From Diadema setosum (lineage: Eukaryota > Echinodermata > Echinoidea > Diadematoida > Diadematidae): DNA of 64,000 nt. The translations under genes and the position numbers were made by a program. This document shows, piece by piece, positions 43,706 to 54,286 of the stretch. The notes beneath the pieces were generated by a model. It made no database searches and was not told where the DNA came from. It worked only from the letters and a program-made list of their open reading frames with translations. Within the stretch, counting starts at the first letter, position 1, and every line of letters starts with the position of its first letter. The stretch is taken from contig NC_092694.1 in NCBI RefSeq assembly GCF_964275005.1, positions 36,839,542-36,903,541 of the forward strand, read 5' to 3'.

Positions 43706-46700
43706 ATGTTCATTCTTTTTGACAGTGGTGCTACCAAGACATTGATTTCTGACCGCTATGTTAAATCAACTCAACACCTTTCCAACCTAAAGAGGCAGAG
43801 CGTGACTCCTACTCGATTTAAACTAGGGAACGGGCAGTTTCTTGAAGCGCAAACCGCGATTAAATTCAGAGTCACAATTCAAGGTTACAAATTCGAAATT
43901 TCTGCTTTAGTCGTTGAAAACCTTGTTGGTGTTGATTTGATATTAGGCAATAACACACTTTCGGACGTAGACGGGACTTTGACTTTCAGGGACCATAGGT
44001 TCAAAATCAAACGGCGTAGGATACCATTTTCCCCTACATCAAAGGTGAAAATCGAACCATTTGGGTCCAGACTCATGACACTACAGGGACATACACCTGC
44101 CCACTTACGTAACTCTGACGTCATACTGACTTCCAATGACTACCTCAGTAGGCACTGCCCATCAACAATGGCGGTAAAACTAACAAAAGGTGCGACTCAA
44201 ATCATTGTGACTAATACTACTGACAGACCTCTACATTTCTCTAAGGGTAGGGCGATTGCCTTTCTCGACACTACTAACCCCGTACGTGTGACTGAGCCCC
44301 TCCCAGTAGATAACATAACTATGACGTTGACTGACAACACACATGCACTTTACTCCACTCAGCTTGACACCGCAGGCAGTAACCTTGACAACCAGACTAG
44401 ACAAGCAAACCTTGACAAATACCCCCACCTTGATCCCAGTGACCCCATTGCTAACATGACTGAAGACCAAATCATTAGAGCCCATATTGACTTAAAGGAT
44501 AGTGTGCTTTCTCCCTCTGAAAAGAATGAGTTGATACAGATCCTTAAAGACAACAGACCCGCATTCTCCCTCTATGGTGAGCTATCTAGTTGCCCAAACT
44601 TTGAAGTAGACATACACTTGACCAATGACGAACCATTTTTCATTCGACCATACTTTGCTACTGAACCTGACAAACGACAAATCGAAAAGGAACTGACCAA
44701 ACTCGTGAAACTTGGTATACTTGAGGTTGGACATCAGGCATACACCTCGCCTGTGTTACTCATTGCCAAGAAAGACAAGAGTGAAAAACGAGTAGTGACT
44801 GACTTTCGTTACCTGAACTCTAGAATTAGACGTATCAACCATCCCTTTCCCCTACTGACTGAAACCCTTAAACGCATCGGACATGCTAAGACTAAAGTAA
44901 TGAGTGTCATCGACCTCAAATCTGCCTTTCACTGCATTCCCCTCTCTAAACAAGCACAACAGTATACCGGCATTGCCTCCTATCATGGAGGAAAGCACTA
45001 TTACTATAAACGACTTGCCCAAGGACTTAACATTTCACCCGGACTATTCCAAGCAAAAATCGACAACATTCTAGGCACCATTCCCAACTCCCGCAATTTC
45101 TGCATTGCTCACCATGATGACATAATCCTATTTAGCCCTGACAAGACATCCCACAAACTCCACCTGACCAAAGTATTACAGGCCCTCTCTGACAATGGAC
45201 TTAAAATCTCTCCTAAGAAATGTAAACTCTTCACCAATGACGTAGACTACATGGGACATAGGATAACTATTAACTCGGACGGTGAGGCTTGTTTTCGACC
45301 ACTGAACAATAGATGCGCCTCTATACACAACATGACTCGACCCAAGACACCCAGACAAGTTAGAAGGTTAATTGGTGCTGTCAATTATGTTGCAGGATTC
45401 TTCCCCAAAATACAGTCTATTTTGAAGCCACTACACCAGCTTACCCGAAAGAGTAAGAAATTTAAATGGACTGACGAACATGAACGCGCCTTTAACAAAA
45501 TCAAAGACCTCATGACCAAACCCCCTGTACTACACATGCCTACGAATACCGGACGATTCACACTTTACAGTGACACATCACGGACTGCGACTGGATCTTA
45601 CTTGACTCAAATCATCAACGGACATGAAAGAGTTATAGGCTATTACTCTAAAGTTCTCCCTGACGCTTGCCAGAGGTATAGTGTAACAGAACTAGAATTG
45701 TTTGGCCTTTTGATAAACATAACTGCTTTCAAACACTTGTTGCGTGGCTGTGAATTCAATGCATTTGTTGATCACAGCTCAATTGTTCAGATATTAAAGT
45801 CCAAAGATGAACCATCCACCACCCGCCTTCAGAAACTAATCTTGAAATTATCAGAGTACTCCTTTAAGATTGCATACAAGAAGGGTACCGAACTTGTCTT
45901 AGCAGATTTTCTGTCTCGCATACCAAGCGACAAACATGCCGAAATAGATCATGTAGTGCCCATTTCATTTAGTTTAGTTGATAATCATGACCTAGATCAT
46001 CTTAATCCTATACAACCTGCCGAGCGTCCAGTGACACGCGCCTTTGCTAAAAAGATGGGTATTTCTGTTCCCAATCTTTATCCTGACAGACCCAAAACCA
46101 ACAACCACAACAATATTGATACTGACACCGCCCCACCCCCTGAACCAGTCATCACACCTGCACCCAATAACAATACCCCACATTCGCATGAACCGGCCAA
46201 TCAGAGATCAGCATTAGACACACCCCATGACCTGCCCCCAACTACGACACACTTTGCCCCACATGACCATAACAGACCCAACACACAGAAACCAACACCT
46301 AAAGCTCCGAAGGAAACAGAACCTAGACTGGTGGACAAACAAAATGAGTCACCGTGTACACAAACATACAGGGATGTGCCCCCAGACTTGTTTACAGCCC
46401 CTAAGCCACTGATCTCAAATGTTGAGCAGATTGTTGCTCCACATATACCCAAACAACATGACATAGACAAAGTACTAGACTTGATAAAGAGAAAAATCAT
46501 CCGTGACTACAACCTGCCCATTGACATACGAAGACTTAAGACAGAACAAGAGACATCTCCATTTTTCAAACCGATCTATGACTTTCTAGCCCATGACATA
46601 TTACCCAGTGACAAAAAGGCAGCGAAAACAATTCAGCTGAAAGCTGAGCAATACATCCTATGTGATGGTGTATTATTCCGCCTTTTCTTTGACAAGACTG

Positions 46701-48331
46701 ACGACTTTAAACTACAACTTGCTGTACCAGAATCACTGACTGATGTTATCATTTCACAATACCATGACAACCTACTTAGCAACCACCAAGGAACAATGCG
46801 CACTTACTTGACAATACGACGTAATTACTATATGCCACAGATGTTTGACAGGGTACAAAACTATGTCAAAGCTTGCCTGAGATGCCAACAGTTCCGTGGC
46901 AAACCAGACAAGTTACGCCCATTTCACACTCGTGTACCCGACTCCTATCGACCCTTTGACAGAATAAGCCTTGACTTTAAGACCATGCCTACCTCGGCAA
47001 CTGGTTTTAGACATTTGATGGTCATTTGTGACGAGATAACCCGCTTTGTTATTTGTGCCCCACTTCGCACTCTCGATGCCGAAACAATTTGTGAGGCATT
47101 GATACAAAAGGTTATCTGCATTTTCGGACCCCCTTCCTGCCTTGTGACTGACGCAGCAGCCGCTCTCACAGGCAAACTACTGACTACACTGTGTACCGCC
47201 CTGAACATTGATAGGAAAGTGATTAGTGTTGCAAACCACGGCAGCTTACAAGTTGAACGCCACATTCGAACACTCTCTGACTTCCTCAAGGTGAACTTGA
47301 ACCAATTTGGAACAGATTGGGTTCGGTTTATTCCCACTACTTGCTATGCCTACAATTCATTCTCTTCCCCTCATCTAGGTGACCACTGCCCTTACCAACT
47401 TGTATTTGGACGAGACCCCCCAACCATGACTAACTTGACCTTCAACCCAATGTCTGGTCTGACCCAGACTTATGACGAATACGTTTCCCATCTCAAACGG
47501 AAATTTGACCAGATCTCTCACACGATGCTTTCGCTCCAAAGGAGAACTCAAGACAAGCAGAATGTCGCCATTACAAATAAACTACGGCAAACTCCTATCT
47601 ATTCAGTAGGCCAGCTAGTCTATTTGTACAAGCCAACTTCTTCCTCCCTCACTGCAAACTCGAGAAAGATTGCAGCTGCTTGGGTCGGACCTTTAGTTGT
47701 GCATGAAGTGCTCGATAGAACCCACTTCATTCTCTCCACTCTCAAAGGTAAAATTCTGCGAGATATCTTTAACTACAACAGGTTGAAGCCCTGTTTCATG
47801 AAAACATCGGATGAGAGGAAACCCATCACCCACCTCCAGCGACTGAAAGAGGCACTTGGAAAGACAGTGACCCCTAGAGACGGTGAAACCTCTGACAAAC
47901 CATCAGTAAATTTTATTGATGAGCATGACCACACCCCTCCTGAATGCACTGCTGATCACATCATGTGCTTTCAGACGACAGACCCAATCCAAACATCTGA
48001 CTATGTGACATCCATCACCCCAAACAACGGAATAGCCGCCCCAACCCCCCTACGACAAACTGACCTTGAACGACAATTTGACCTTCTAACAACTGCGCCT
48101 TCTGACAATGACATGACCCTACACCGAGGACGATTTAAGAACGGGCAATTACAAGTACTGACTTCATTCATTAGGACTCCGACTGACGGTAATAACCCCA
48201 AAGAGGTTAGATTTTGGTGGAACATAGGACTGTATACAGACACAAGTAACTTGATAAGACAAATTCTGATTGATAGAATCATTCCTGTCACGGGAACACC
48301 AAAGAAATATATGGAACGATTATACACATAA
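43706..48331 (+). CDS. LTR retrotransposon Pol (PR-RT-RNase H-integrase)
   Basis: An open frame of 1541 codons as read from ATG 43706. The same frame is open further upstream through the gag stop, so translation probably enters by a frameshift. Domains in order: aspartic protease (FILFDSGATKTLIS, start); RT at about residues 330-520 (VVTDFRYLNSRI, SVIDLKSAFHCIPLS, GLNISPGLFQAKI, then IAHHDDIILF at residues 467-476); RNase H from about residue 617 (FTLYSDTS...YSVTELELFGLL...FVDHSSI); integrase HHCC from about residue 1017 (YHDNLLSNHQG...CLRCQQF); DDE core (ISLDFKTMP, LVTDAAAAL, LQVERHIRTLSD); and a GPY-like module near residue 1325 (WVGPLVVHEV). Two features are odd: HHDD in place of the usual YxDD, and a long Pro/Thr/Asn-rich linker at about residues 770-910. 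Confidence 0.92.
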   Translation: MFILFDSGATKTLISDRYVKSTQHLSNLKRQSVTPTRFKLGNGQFLEAQTAIKFRVTIQGYKFEISALVVENLVGVDLILGNNTLSDVDGTLTFRDHRFKIKRRRIPFSPTSKVKIEPFGSRLMTLQGHTPAHLRNSDVILTSNDYLSRHCPSTMAVKLTKGATQIIVTNTTDRPLHFSKGRAIAFLDTTNPVRVTEPLPVDNITMTLTDNTHALYSTQLDTAGSNLDNQTRQANLDKYPHLDPSDPIANMTEDQIIRAHIDLKDSVLSPSEKNELIQILKDNRPAFSLYGELSSCPNFEVDIHLTNDEPFFIRPYFATEPDKRQIEKELTKLVKLGILEVGHQAYTSPVLLIAKKDKSEKRVVTDFRYLNSRIRRINHPFPLLTETLKRIGHAKTKVMSVIDLKSAFHCIPLSKQAQQYTGIASYHGGKHYYYKRLAQGLNISPGLFQAKIDNILGTIPNSRNFCIAHHDDIILFSPDKTSHKLHLTKVLQALSDNGLKISPKKCKLFTNDVDYMGHRITINSDGEACFRPLNNRCASIHNMTRPKTPRQVRRLIGAVNYVAGFFPKIQSILKPLHQLTRKSKKFKWTDEHERAFNKIKDLMTKPPVLHMPTNTGRFTLYSDTSRTATGSYLTQIINGHERVIGYYSKVLPDACQRYSVTELELFGLLINITAFKHLLRGCEFNAFVDHSSIVQILKSKDEPSTTRLQKLILKLSEYSFKIAYKKGTELVLADFLSRIPSDKHAEIDHVVPISFSLVDNHDLDHLNPIQPAERPVTRAFAKKMGISVPNLYPDRPKTNNHNNIDTDTAPPPEPVITPAPNNNTPHSHEPANQRSALDTPHDLPPTTTHFAPHDHNRPNTQKPTPKAPKETEPRLVDKQNESPCTQTYRDVPPDLFTAPKPLISNVEQIVAPHIPKQHDIDKVLDLIKRKIIRDYNLPIDIRRLKTEQETSPFFKPIYDFLAHDILPSDKKAAKTIQLKAEQYILCDGVLFRLFFDKTDDFKLQLAVPESLTDVIISQYHDNLLSNHQGTMRTYLTIRRNYYMPQMFDRVQNYVKACLRCQQFRGKPDKLRPFHTRVPDSYRPFDRISLDFKTMPTSATGFRHLMVICDEITRFVICAPLRTLDAETICEALIQKVICIFGPPSCLVTDAAAALTGKLLTTLCTALNIDRKVISVANHGSLQVERHIRTLSDFLKVNLNQFGTDWVRFIPTTCYAYNSFSSPHLGDHCPYQLVFGRDPPTMTNLTFNPMSGLTQTYDEYVSHLKRKFDQISHTMLSLQRRTQDKQNVAITNKLRQTPIYSVGQLVYLYKPTSSSLTANSRKIAAAWVGPLVVHEVLDRTHFILSTLKGKILRDIFNYNRLKPCFMKTSDERKPITHLQRLKEALGKTVTPRDGETSDKPSVNFIDEHDHTPPECTADHIMCFQTTDPIQTSDYVTSITPNNGIAAPTPLRQTDLERQFDLLTTAPSDNDMTLHRGRFKNGQLQVLTSFIRTPTDGNNPKEVRFWWNIGLYTDTSNLIRQILIDRIIPVTGTPKKYMERLYT

Positions 48332-49276
48332 TTTTCTTGTAAGCTTTATAAGTCTAAAGCTGTATATGATATATTTCTTTGTCATTTTATGATTTGTTGT
48401 ATTTGTTGCTGGAGTAATATACGTAACTTTCACATTATTAATCTCATTGCCAAAATAATGAGAATATAAGCTTTGGAATCCCTTTTCAAGGCTGTGTAAT
48501 TGCATGTTATATTATTGTATCAAATCAATTGTCTTGATACTGATTGGAGAAATTTGAGTTTAAACTCATTTTTAATAAACAGACTTGAAAGTGTCTGTTC
48601 TTTCGCTTACTTCTATTGTTATCAATTTGGAGAAATTTACTTTCTTATCGAGTGAGGTTTGAGAGTCATATTCTTCTGTGTACATCCTTCACTGAAGTGA
48701 TAATTCCTAATAGGCCGCACAGATAGCTCTCATACCTCGAGCGCACTCGTTACCTCTCCGCTGATACTCAATTAGATGCTTGGAAATTAGCGTCTGCGAG
48801 AATGACTCAAATTCTTGATTATGATTTGATATATTAATTTTCGCTGATATTTCCTGATTTGCTCTTTTAATCATGAATTCCTATTCATGCATATTTTGTG
48901 CTGGTTTGATAATTGAGCATATTGAAGTTATAGATTATAGTCATTGCTCAGTTGTTATTGTTATGGTTGAAGAAATTGACCATTTTAGGATAATTATGTT
49001 GAAGAATATTGCATTAGTTTTGGTTACTTTATTCACTGTATCTCATTGTAGATAGATCATCATTATGTCATTTAAATGTGTGAGAGTGAATGTGTGAAAG
49101 TGATAGTGGGACAGTAATGATTTGAGTTCCACCACCTACCATTCATTTGTTTTTATTTATAATATCTATCATTTTGTTTTCCAACATTCAGATTCTGGAA
49201 ATTCCAGAAGCCTCTCTTTGTTCTGATATGTTTGTAATATTCTACCCCCCCCCCCCCCCCGAGCCTTGTTTCCTAA
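48332..49276 (+). other. Element 3' untranslated region
   Basis: Non-coding sequence between the pol stop and the polypurine tract, ending with a C homopolymer (about 49245-49260). A small 60-codon frame (48873-49055) has hydrophobic segments but no recognised motif. An extra envelope-like gene is not supported. Confidence 0.5.
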
Positions 49277-49286
49277 CAAAAGGGGA
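49275..49286 (+). other. Polypurine tract
   Basis: AACAAAAGGGGA abuts the 3' LTR start TGTAATG. Confidence 0.85.
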
Positions 49287-49988
49287 TGTAATGTATATTT
49301 AGGATATTTTGGGGATAACTTCCTGTTCATTAACAACTCAACTTAAATTCCCTTGCTTTTGTATACTCACCTCAGAATATAACACCAAGATTGTTTACTA
49401 TTAATTTCCTGTCGTTAATTACCCTTGTTTGATGTTTACATCAAGGAGTCATTTAATCACCCTCATAACAACCCCTCTTTGTCCCTGGTTTAATTACCCA
49501 AAGATTATATACACACACCTTGTGAACCACCAGACTCTTTGTCTGCCCCTTATCTTATAATACTTCCTCCTCCACAAAAGAATCCCCCTCCTTTAATTGG
49601 TCAAACATCACCCCTTAGGACAACCCCTTTGGTCACTCTTTTTAGTTATCCCTTTTTGATTGGTTGTCTTACCAAAATTCTCACCCATCACCCATTGAAC
49701 ATTTTCCAAGTTTGGTGTTCTTTCCAAGCCCCCAAGGGAGATCATGATTTCGACATCAGAGAGTCAACCTCTACTTGATATTGCTCTCTCTCCTGCATCT
49801 TGATACTTCTATATTTTACTCTGATGTACATACTAGTCATTTAACTTGTCATTGAACTTCATCATGATATTTCTGAACGATTGTGAATAAACACTTTGCA
49901 CCGATGAAATGTACCAAAACTGTACCTGAGCTCCTTCATTTCTGCTTCGTAATAACATTCCAAATGTAACACCACCCGTTACATTACA
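49287..49988 (+). repeat. 3' LTR
   Basis: 702 bp, offset 8420 bases from the 5' LTR, with no mismatch detected by eye. Confidence 0.95.
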
Positions 49989-50186
49989 ATACCTAGAGGT
50001 TCTTTAATCCGAAAATGAAAAGGGGTTCGTTAATCCGAAAATTTGTGGCGTTATTCCGAAGGTTCGTTATTCCGAAGATCGGTTAATCCGAAAATGAAAT
50101 TCGGAACAATGAACCTTCGGAATAACGAATCTTAGGAATAAAGAGCCTTCGGAATAACAAACCTTCGGAATAACGAGCTGTAACCC
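49989..50186 (+). mobile_element. Right half of the split TTCGTTATTCCGAAGG palindromic repeat
   Basis: After the ATAC duplication, CGTTAATCCGAAAAT and CGTTATTCCGAAGG words continue. They then switch strand (CCTTCGGAATAACGA) and end GAGCTGTAACCC, mirroring the left end at 40778. The intact element would be about 285 bp. Confidence 0.8.
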
Positions 50187-50615
50187 AAAGGGCATTAGTA
50201 ATAATTACCCACATTTGATACCTTTGGAACAGGTTAACACGACCGAGGCGAGAGCCGAGGACGTTTGGACTGTGTCAATGTTATGAGTAATTCATTTTTA
50301 CTAATGCCTAAACAAAATGACATGAATTATTTGTTTTATTAAATGAAGCAGATCTTTGTCTAATGAAACACCACGGCAGCCATTTTTCCAAGTAAATAAA
50401 CGATGAAATCTCGCCCGGTCACTATGCATCGCGATTTGAAAGTGGGGCTTACTAATAATGAATCATTATCACTGTACCTTATTCATGACCGGTCATAAAC
50501 AAATTATGTCTTGTTAGCAAAATGAAAACATGTACCTGGTTACGTATGCGCTCTAAACCAGTCATGTGATTAAGATTTTCTTCGATCATTTTTATATCAG
50601 CCACATTCCGACTAT
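50187..50615. other. Non-coding with short inverted repeats
   Basis: GGCATTAGTAATAATTACCC (50199) is mirrored by GAGTAATTCATTTTTACTAATGCC (ending about 50310), around a CGAGGCGAGAGCCGAGG core. This is possibly a further MITE. Promoter function is not shown. Confidence 0.4.
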
Positions 50616-50958
50616 ATGCCGAAAACAAAAGCAACGCGGGCATCAGTGCTCCGCGGGCAAAGAAGGATCACGAGGCAGACAGCCTGCCGTCGTGGCCGGA
50701 GTGCCGGCATCGTTGTCTCTGTTAATATGCCTCCAATCCCGTCAGCGAGAGTGGTGAGCCGGAAGAGACGACAGCCATCGGCGACGGCTTCGGTTGCTCT
50801 TCACGGGACAGCCACAATGACATCTGGAATGCCAACCCAGGCAACTGTTTGTTCAGAAGGGACGACGGCGTCGACTACCAGGCCCATCCCCATGGTGATC
50901 GGCGCAGGCGATAGCTTCCAGTCGCCATCAAGTGACGGCGGAGTGAATCATCAGCCAT
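50616..50958 (+). CDS. Possible first exon, Arg/Ser/Thr-rich protein of unknown function
   Basis: An open frame from ATG 50616 (MPKTKATRASVLRGQRRITR) is clearly more GC- and CpG-rich than its surroundings. A consensus donor CAT|GTGAGTC follows at 50958/50959. The sequence is basic at the start and then Ser/Thr/Pro-rich (TSGMPTQATVCSEGTTASTT), with no recognised domain. No following exon was found in the next kilobase. It may be the 5' exon of a host gene or of a transposon gene. A chance CpG-rich segment is possible. Confidence 0.35.
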
Positions 50959-52298
50959 GTGAGTCTTTTCCTTTGACATTAGCCTCTACACGTTGCAGGT
51001 GATGAAAGGCATGAAGAGAAGGGGGGGGGGGGGTGAGATGAAGAAGAGTCTTGACCTCTCATCGGTGTATAGCTGCTCCTCCAGATATACTTGTGGTACA
51101 AGGTAGTACTTTGCCCCTTTTTAGCCCGACCAGACATTCCGTGCATTCGGTGTGGCATAATGATATGCGAGGAGTTGTGCTCGACCGTATAATTTTTGCA
51201 CTAGCGGGATTTTGAAAGGGGAGGATATTGACTGCGGCATAATTTTCTCTAAACATCTATATAAGCCAGAACAATACCTATGAAATACCTATGACATTAC
51301 TAATAATTACATGAAAACTATACATAAAACCTGTTAAAAAGTACATCTATCAAGCATAAAGTATAGGGCCTATAAATCCTTAAGTGATGGGCCATATCAA
51401 AATAATTCAAAATACAGTAATGTAATGGGAAATGACAAAAAGAGGTGAAATCAACTACAAGCAGAGCCTATTTGTTAAGATACAAATTTGATATCAATTA
51501 TGAATGAATGACAGTTATTATAAATGGCAAAAAAATGCAAAAAGAGATAACATTCTGCCCGAAAAATTCAATCATGTCAACATTGGCAACTATGTGCAAG
51601 CCATGATAATTGTGGGTATTTGTCTAGTTCAATGTGTTTATGTATAATATACGTCACTTCTACTGGCAGTACTTATTTTGTTTGACTTATTTTATTTGAC
51701 TATTTATTTTGGGACGAGATGAGGTGAGACAGGTCCAAATTAATTCACCTGTATCATGTAAGTTACAAATTGAACAAAACGGACTGCATTCATCATACTC
51801 ATTGCTAATTCAGCAATGAATATGATAAGTCTCACATCGTTGCATGTCCGTCTTTTCTATCGAAGACAGTGCATGTCACGATGGTAATTGTTAGAACACG
51901 ACATATTTGTTGTTGTCCTTGTTATCGGTGAACGTTCTGGTCTTCAGAAATGTTTTGATGTTTTATTTGGTTTTAAGCATTTTTAATACCCTGCCATCCT
52001 TTCAAGGGGGGGGGGAGGTGGGTGGGAGGGGATACAGATTATAAACGATCCAAGTTCGGTCTTTCTCCATCATATTCCTCTCTTCGTCTGAGCAGACATT
52101 CGTTTTTTACAGTTAGTTTTTTTTTTTTTGAGAGAGAGAGAGGATAAAACTACGCCGACATTGGTAAAGTTTCGTGAGGACGACAGCTGCTTTGTTGAAT
52201 TGCAAGCCATCACAGTATATGAACAAAAGATTACAATAGCATAAAGGGACAATCAATGTATATTTTGTGTCCACAGCTATCTTATTATTTGTTCATGC
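50959..52298. other. No gene recognised
   Basis: G homopolymers (51021-51032 and about 52006) and AT-rich sequence. The segment just before 52299 may contain the intron and 5' UTR of the TRIM-like gene (acceptor-like TGCATGCAG at 52304). Confidence 0.4.
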
Positions 52299-54188
52299 AT
52301 GCAGGTGTCAAAATGGCGTTTTTTTCACCAAGTCATGGCCCATAATCTCCGCTGCTCTATTTGTCTGAGGATGTTCAGCGACCCGAAGTCCCTATCTTGT
52401 GCCCACTCATTTTGCCTCGATTGTCTCGAACAACTACACGAGGCACAAGAAAAGCCAATATCAATGCCATGTCCTGTGTGCAGAGAGCAGACTCAGGTCC
52501 CTAGTGGAGGTGTGACCAAATTGCAAACAAACATGCGCCTGGAATCTCTCGGAGAGGCAATTAAAATCTCGAAGTGCATGAACTGCGCCCCTTCCAAGGA
52601 ATCCCCAGCTGCCGTATATTGTCAGGATTGCAGTGCGCTTATGTGCGTGGTGTGTGAAAACATCCACTCACAGTGGAAACTCTTTTCCAAACACACCGTA
52701 TTGAAAGTGGACGAGTTAGATCAAGGAGATATTCCTCTGAAAGGGAGACATTTGTGTGAGAAGCATAAGATTGAGATAGAGGATTATTTCTGCACCGCGT
52801 GCCGAATGTACATCTGCTTCAAATGTGCAAGGGATAAAGCGCACAAAGGCAAAAAGATTATCATACCTGCAATTAAGCACGAGGATAGTTTGAAGAGAAG
52901 CATTGAGGAGTTACAAAGTGTTAGAGAGAAGAGAATAAATGTTTTGCTCAACAATATTGAATCAACGGAGAAGCAGCATGCGATAATGAAGGAAGCTGCA
53001 GGAAAGGTAAAGTCTGATGTCGACAAAGCCTACAAATCCCACGTTCGACGACTCGAAGCACATAAGATGACGGTAATGGTTCGCGTCAGTAAACTCTTTG
53101 AAGAATTGGAAAGAGACCTGCTAAATGTTGCCGAAAAAAATCGACATGCACTTCGGGACATTGAGAATGTAGACCAGTTCGTTGGGAAGGCCAGCAAGGC
53201 TCCCCTTGAGCGAGACGCCCTCTCATCACACGAGGCCCTCCGCGAGATCCTGAAGGACATTCTACAGCGGGACGTCCCAGACGACACCACGATAGAGAAT
53301 ATTATGCACCGAGCGAGTAGGACAAAGTTCTTCGAGGCTGAAGTGAGGAATGATCCGAGTTTTGGAGATCTGCGAGATTGGCACTGCCGATGGGTTTTGA
53401 AGTCAAAGACAAGGCTGGCGTCAAGTGACGTCATGAACTGCATGGCGGCAAGAGCTGACGGTACGATGGCCATCGGGTATCGTGACGGTGGAATCGACTT
53501 GTTCACCCGTCATGGTAAGCGGTTACTGACGGAGCTGGGGCATGTGATGGTCAGAGGGGTGGACTTCCTTTCGGACGGACGTTGTGTCGTACGTGATAAG
53601 GATAACGATGTCTCCGTGTACACACAGACGTTTAGGCTGGATAAGGGAAATGATGCATTTATCGATACCGAAAAAATTGAGAACGTTCAGTCCGATGGTA
53701 TTAGCATCGATGGTGATGATCATGTTTACATCTGTTACAGGGAATACAGAGGCATAGATGTACATATTTTACAGCGTGGGAATCACGACCATAGTACGAT
53801 TGACTGCGGTGTGCACAATCCTGACCAAATTGTCGCTCTGAAATCTCACAGCGCTGTGATAGTTACGAGTTCAAACAGCGTTTTGCTTCTTGAAAAGGAG
53901 ACCTCCAAAGAGAAAAAACACATAACAAGAGAGAATGCACGTCCTTTCCCAACTGACTGCCAAGATGGGTCCATTGCCATAGCCTGGGTCGTCAATAACA
54001 ACCTTCTTACCGTCGCACGGTACACAAGCGAATTGGAGTACATGTACACTTTTCTTGAGGAGGTCACGTTCAAGGAGCCGAAAAATCCTAAGAATTATTA
54101 CCTGCGCGAGTTTTGCACTGGCGAACTGGCCTTTTGTACAACGGACAAGCTGTACATATTTAGTGAGAAAAAACATTCCAGTACTTAA
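52299..54188 (+). CDS. TRIM-like RING / B-box / coiled-coil protein with C-terminal propeller-like domain
   Basis: A single exon of 629 codons as read from ATG 52299; an alternative in-frame start is ATG 52335 (MAHNLRCSICL), which still keeps the RING. C3HC4 RING: CSIC, CAHSFCLDC, CPVC. B-box 1: CMNCAPSKES...CQDCSALMCVVCE. B-box 2: CEKHKIEIEDYFCTACRMYICFKC. A coiled coil spans about residues 195-300. From about residue 385 repeated strands (CMAARADGTMAIGYRDGGID, ISIDGDDHVYICYREY) suggest an NHL/WD-like beta-propeller, the presumed substrate-binding part. The family are E3 ubiquitin ligases. AATAAA at 54281 lies 93 bases past the stop. It is about 60% identical by eye to the protein at 28809. 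The conserved paralogous start ATGGCG (52313) is out of frame by one base because of a 7-T run. Confidence 0.88.
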   Translation: MQVSKWRFFHQVMAHNLRCSICLRMFSDPKSLSCAHSFCLDCLEQLHEAQEKPISMPCPVCREQTQVPSGGVTKLQTNMRLESLGEAIKISKCMNCAPSKESPAAVYCQDCSALMCVVCENIHSQWKLFSKHTVLKVDELDQGDIPLKGRHLCEKHKIEIEDYFCTACRMYICFKCARDKAHKGKKIIIPAIKHEDSLKRSIEELQSVREKRINVLLNNIESTEKQHAIMKEAAGKVKSDVDKAYKSHVRRLEAHKMTVMVRVSKLFEELERDLLNVAEKNRHALRDIENVDQFVGKASKAPLERDALSSHEALREILKDILQRDVPDDTTIENIMHRASRTKFFEAEVRNDPSFGDLRDWHCRWVLKSKTRLASSDVMNCMAARADGTMAIGYRDGGIDLFTRHGKRLLTELGHVMVRGVDFLSDGRCVVRDKDNDVSVYTQTFRLDKGNDAFIDTEKIENVQSDGISIDGDDHVYICYREYRGIDVHILQRGNHDHSTIDCGVHNPDQIVALKSHSAVIVTSSNSVLLLEKETSKEKKHITRENARPFPTDCQDGSIAIAWVVNNNLLTVARYTSELEYMYTFLEEVTFKEPKNPKNYYLREFCTGELAFCTTDKLYIFSEKKHSST

Positions 54189-54280
54189 AACAGATACTAG
54201 CCATAGTAAACGGGTCATTTGGTAACACGATTTTTTACAGTCCAGGAGTAGGCTTACCAATGTGTCACACTGCCTTTGCA

Positions 54281-54286
54281 AATAAA
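54281..54286 (+). terminator. Polyadenylation signal of the TRIM-like gene
   Basis: The first AATAAA downstream of the stop at 54188, followed by a G-rich stretch. Confidence 0.5.

Larger units (their letters stand above)
40867..49988 (+). mobile_element. Apparently complete Ty3/gypsy-type LTR retrotransposon, recent
   Basis: Two 702-bp LTRs (40867-41568 and 49287-49988; TGTAATGTAT...GTTACATTACA) show no difference by eye and are flanked by ATAC on both sides (40863-40866 and 49989-49992). The order is LTR, leader, gag, pol (PR-RT-RH-IN with a GPY-type tail), polypurine tract, LTR. Identical LTRs imply very recent insertion. A non-coding stretch of about 950 bp lies between the pol stop and the polypurine tract. 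It inserted into a TTCGTTATTCCGAAGG palindromic repeat. Confidence 0.93.

Noticed and set aside
48873..49055. Possible envelope-like gene downstream of pol
   Set aside because: It is only 60 codons, with no signal-peptide/surface/transmembrane layout convincing enough to call. The region reads as 3' UTR.
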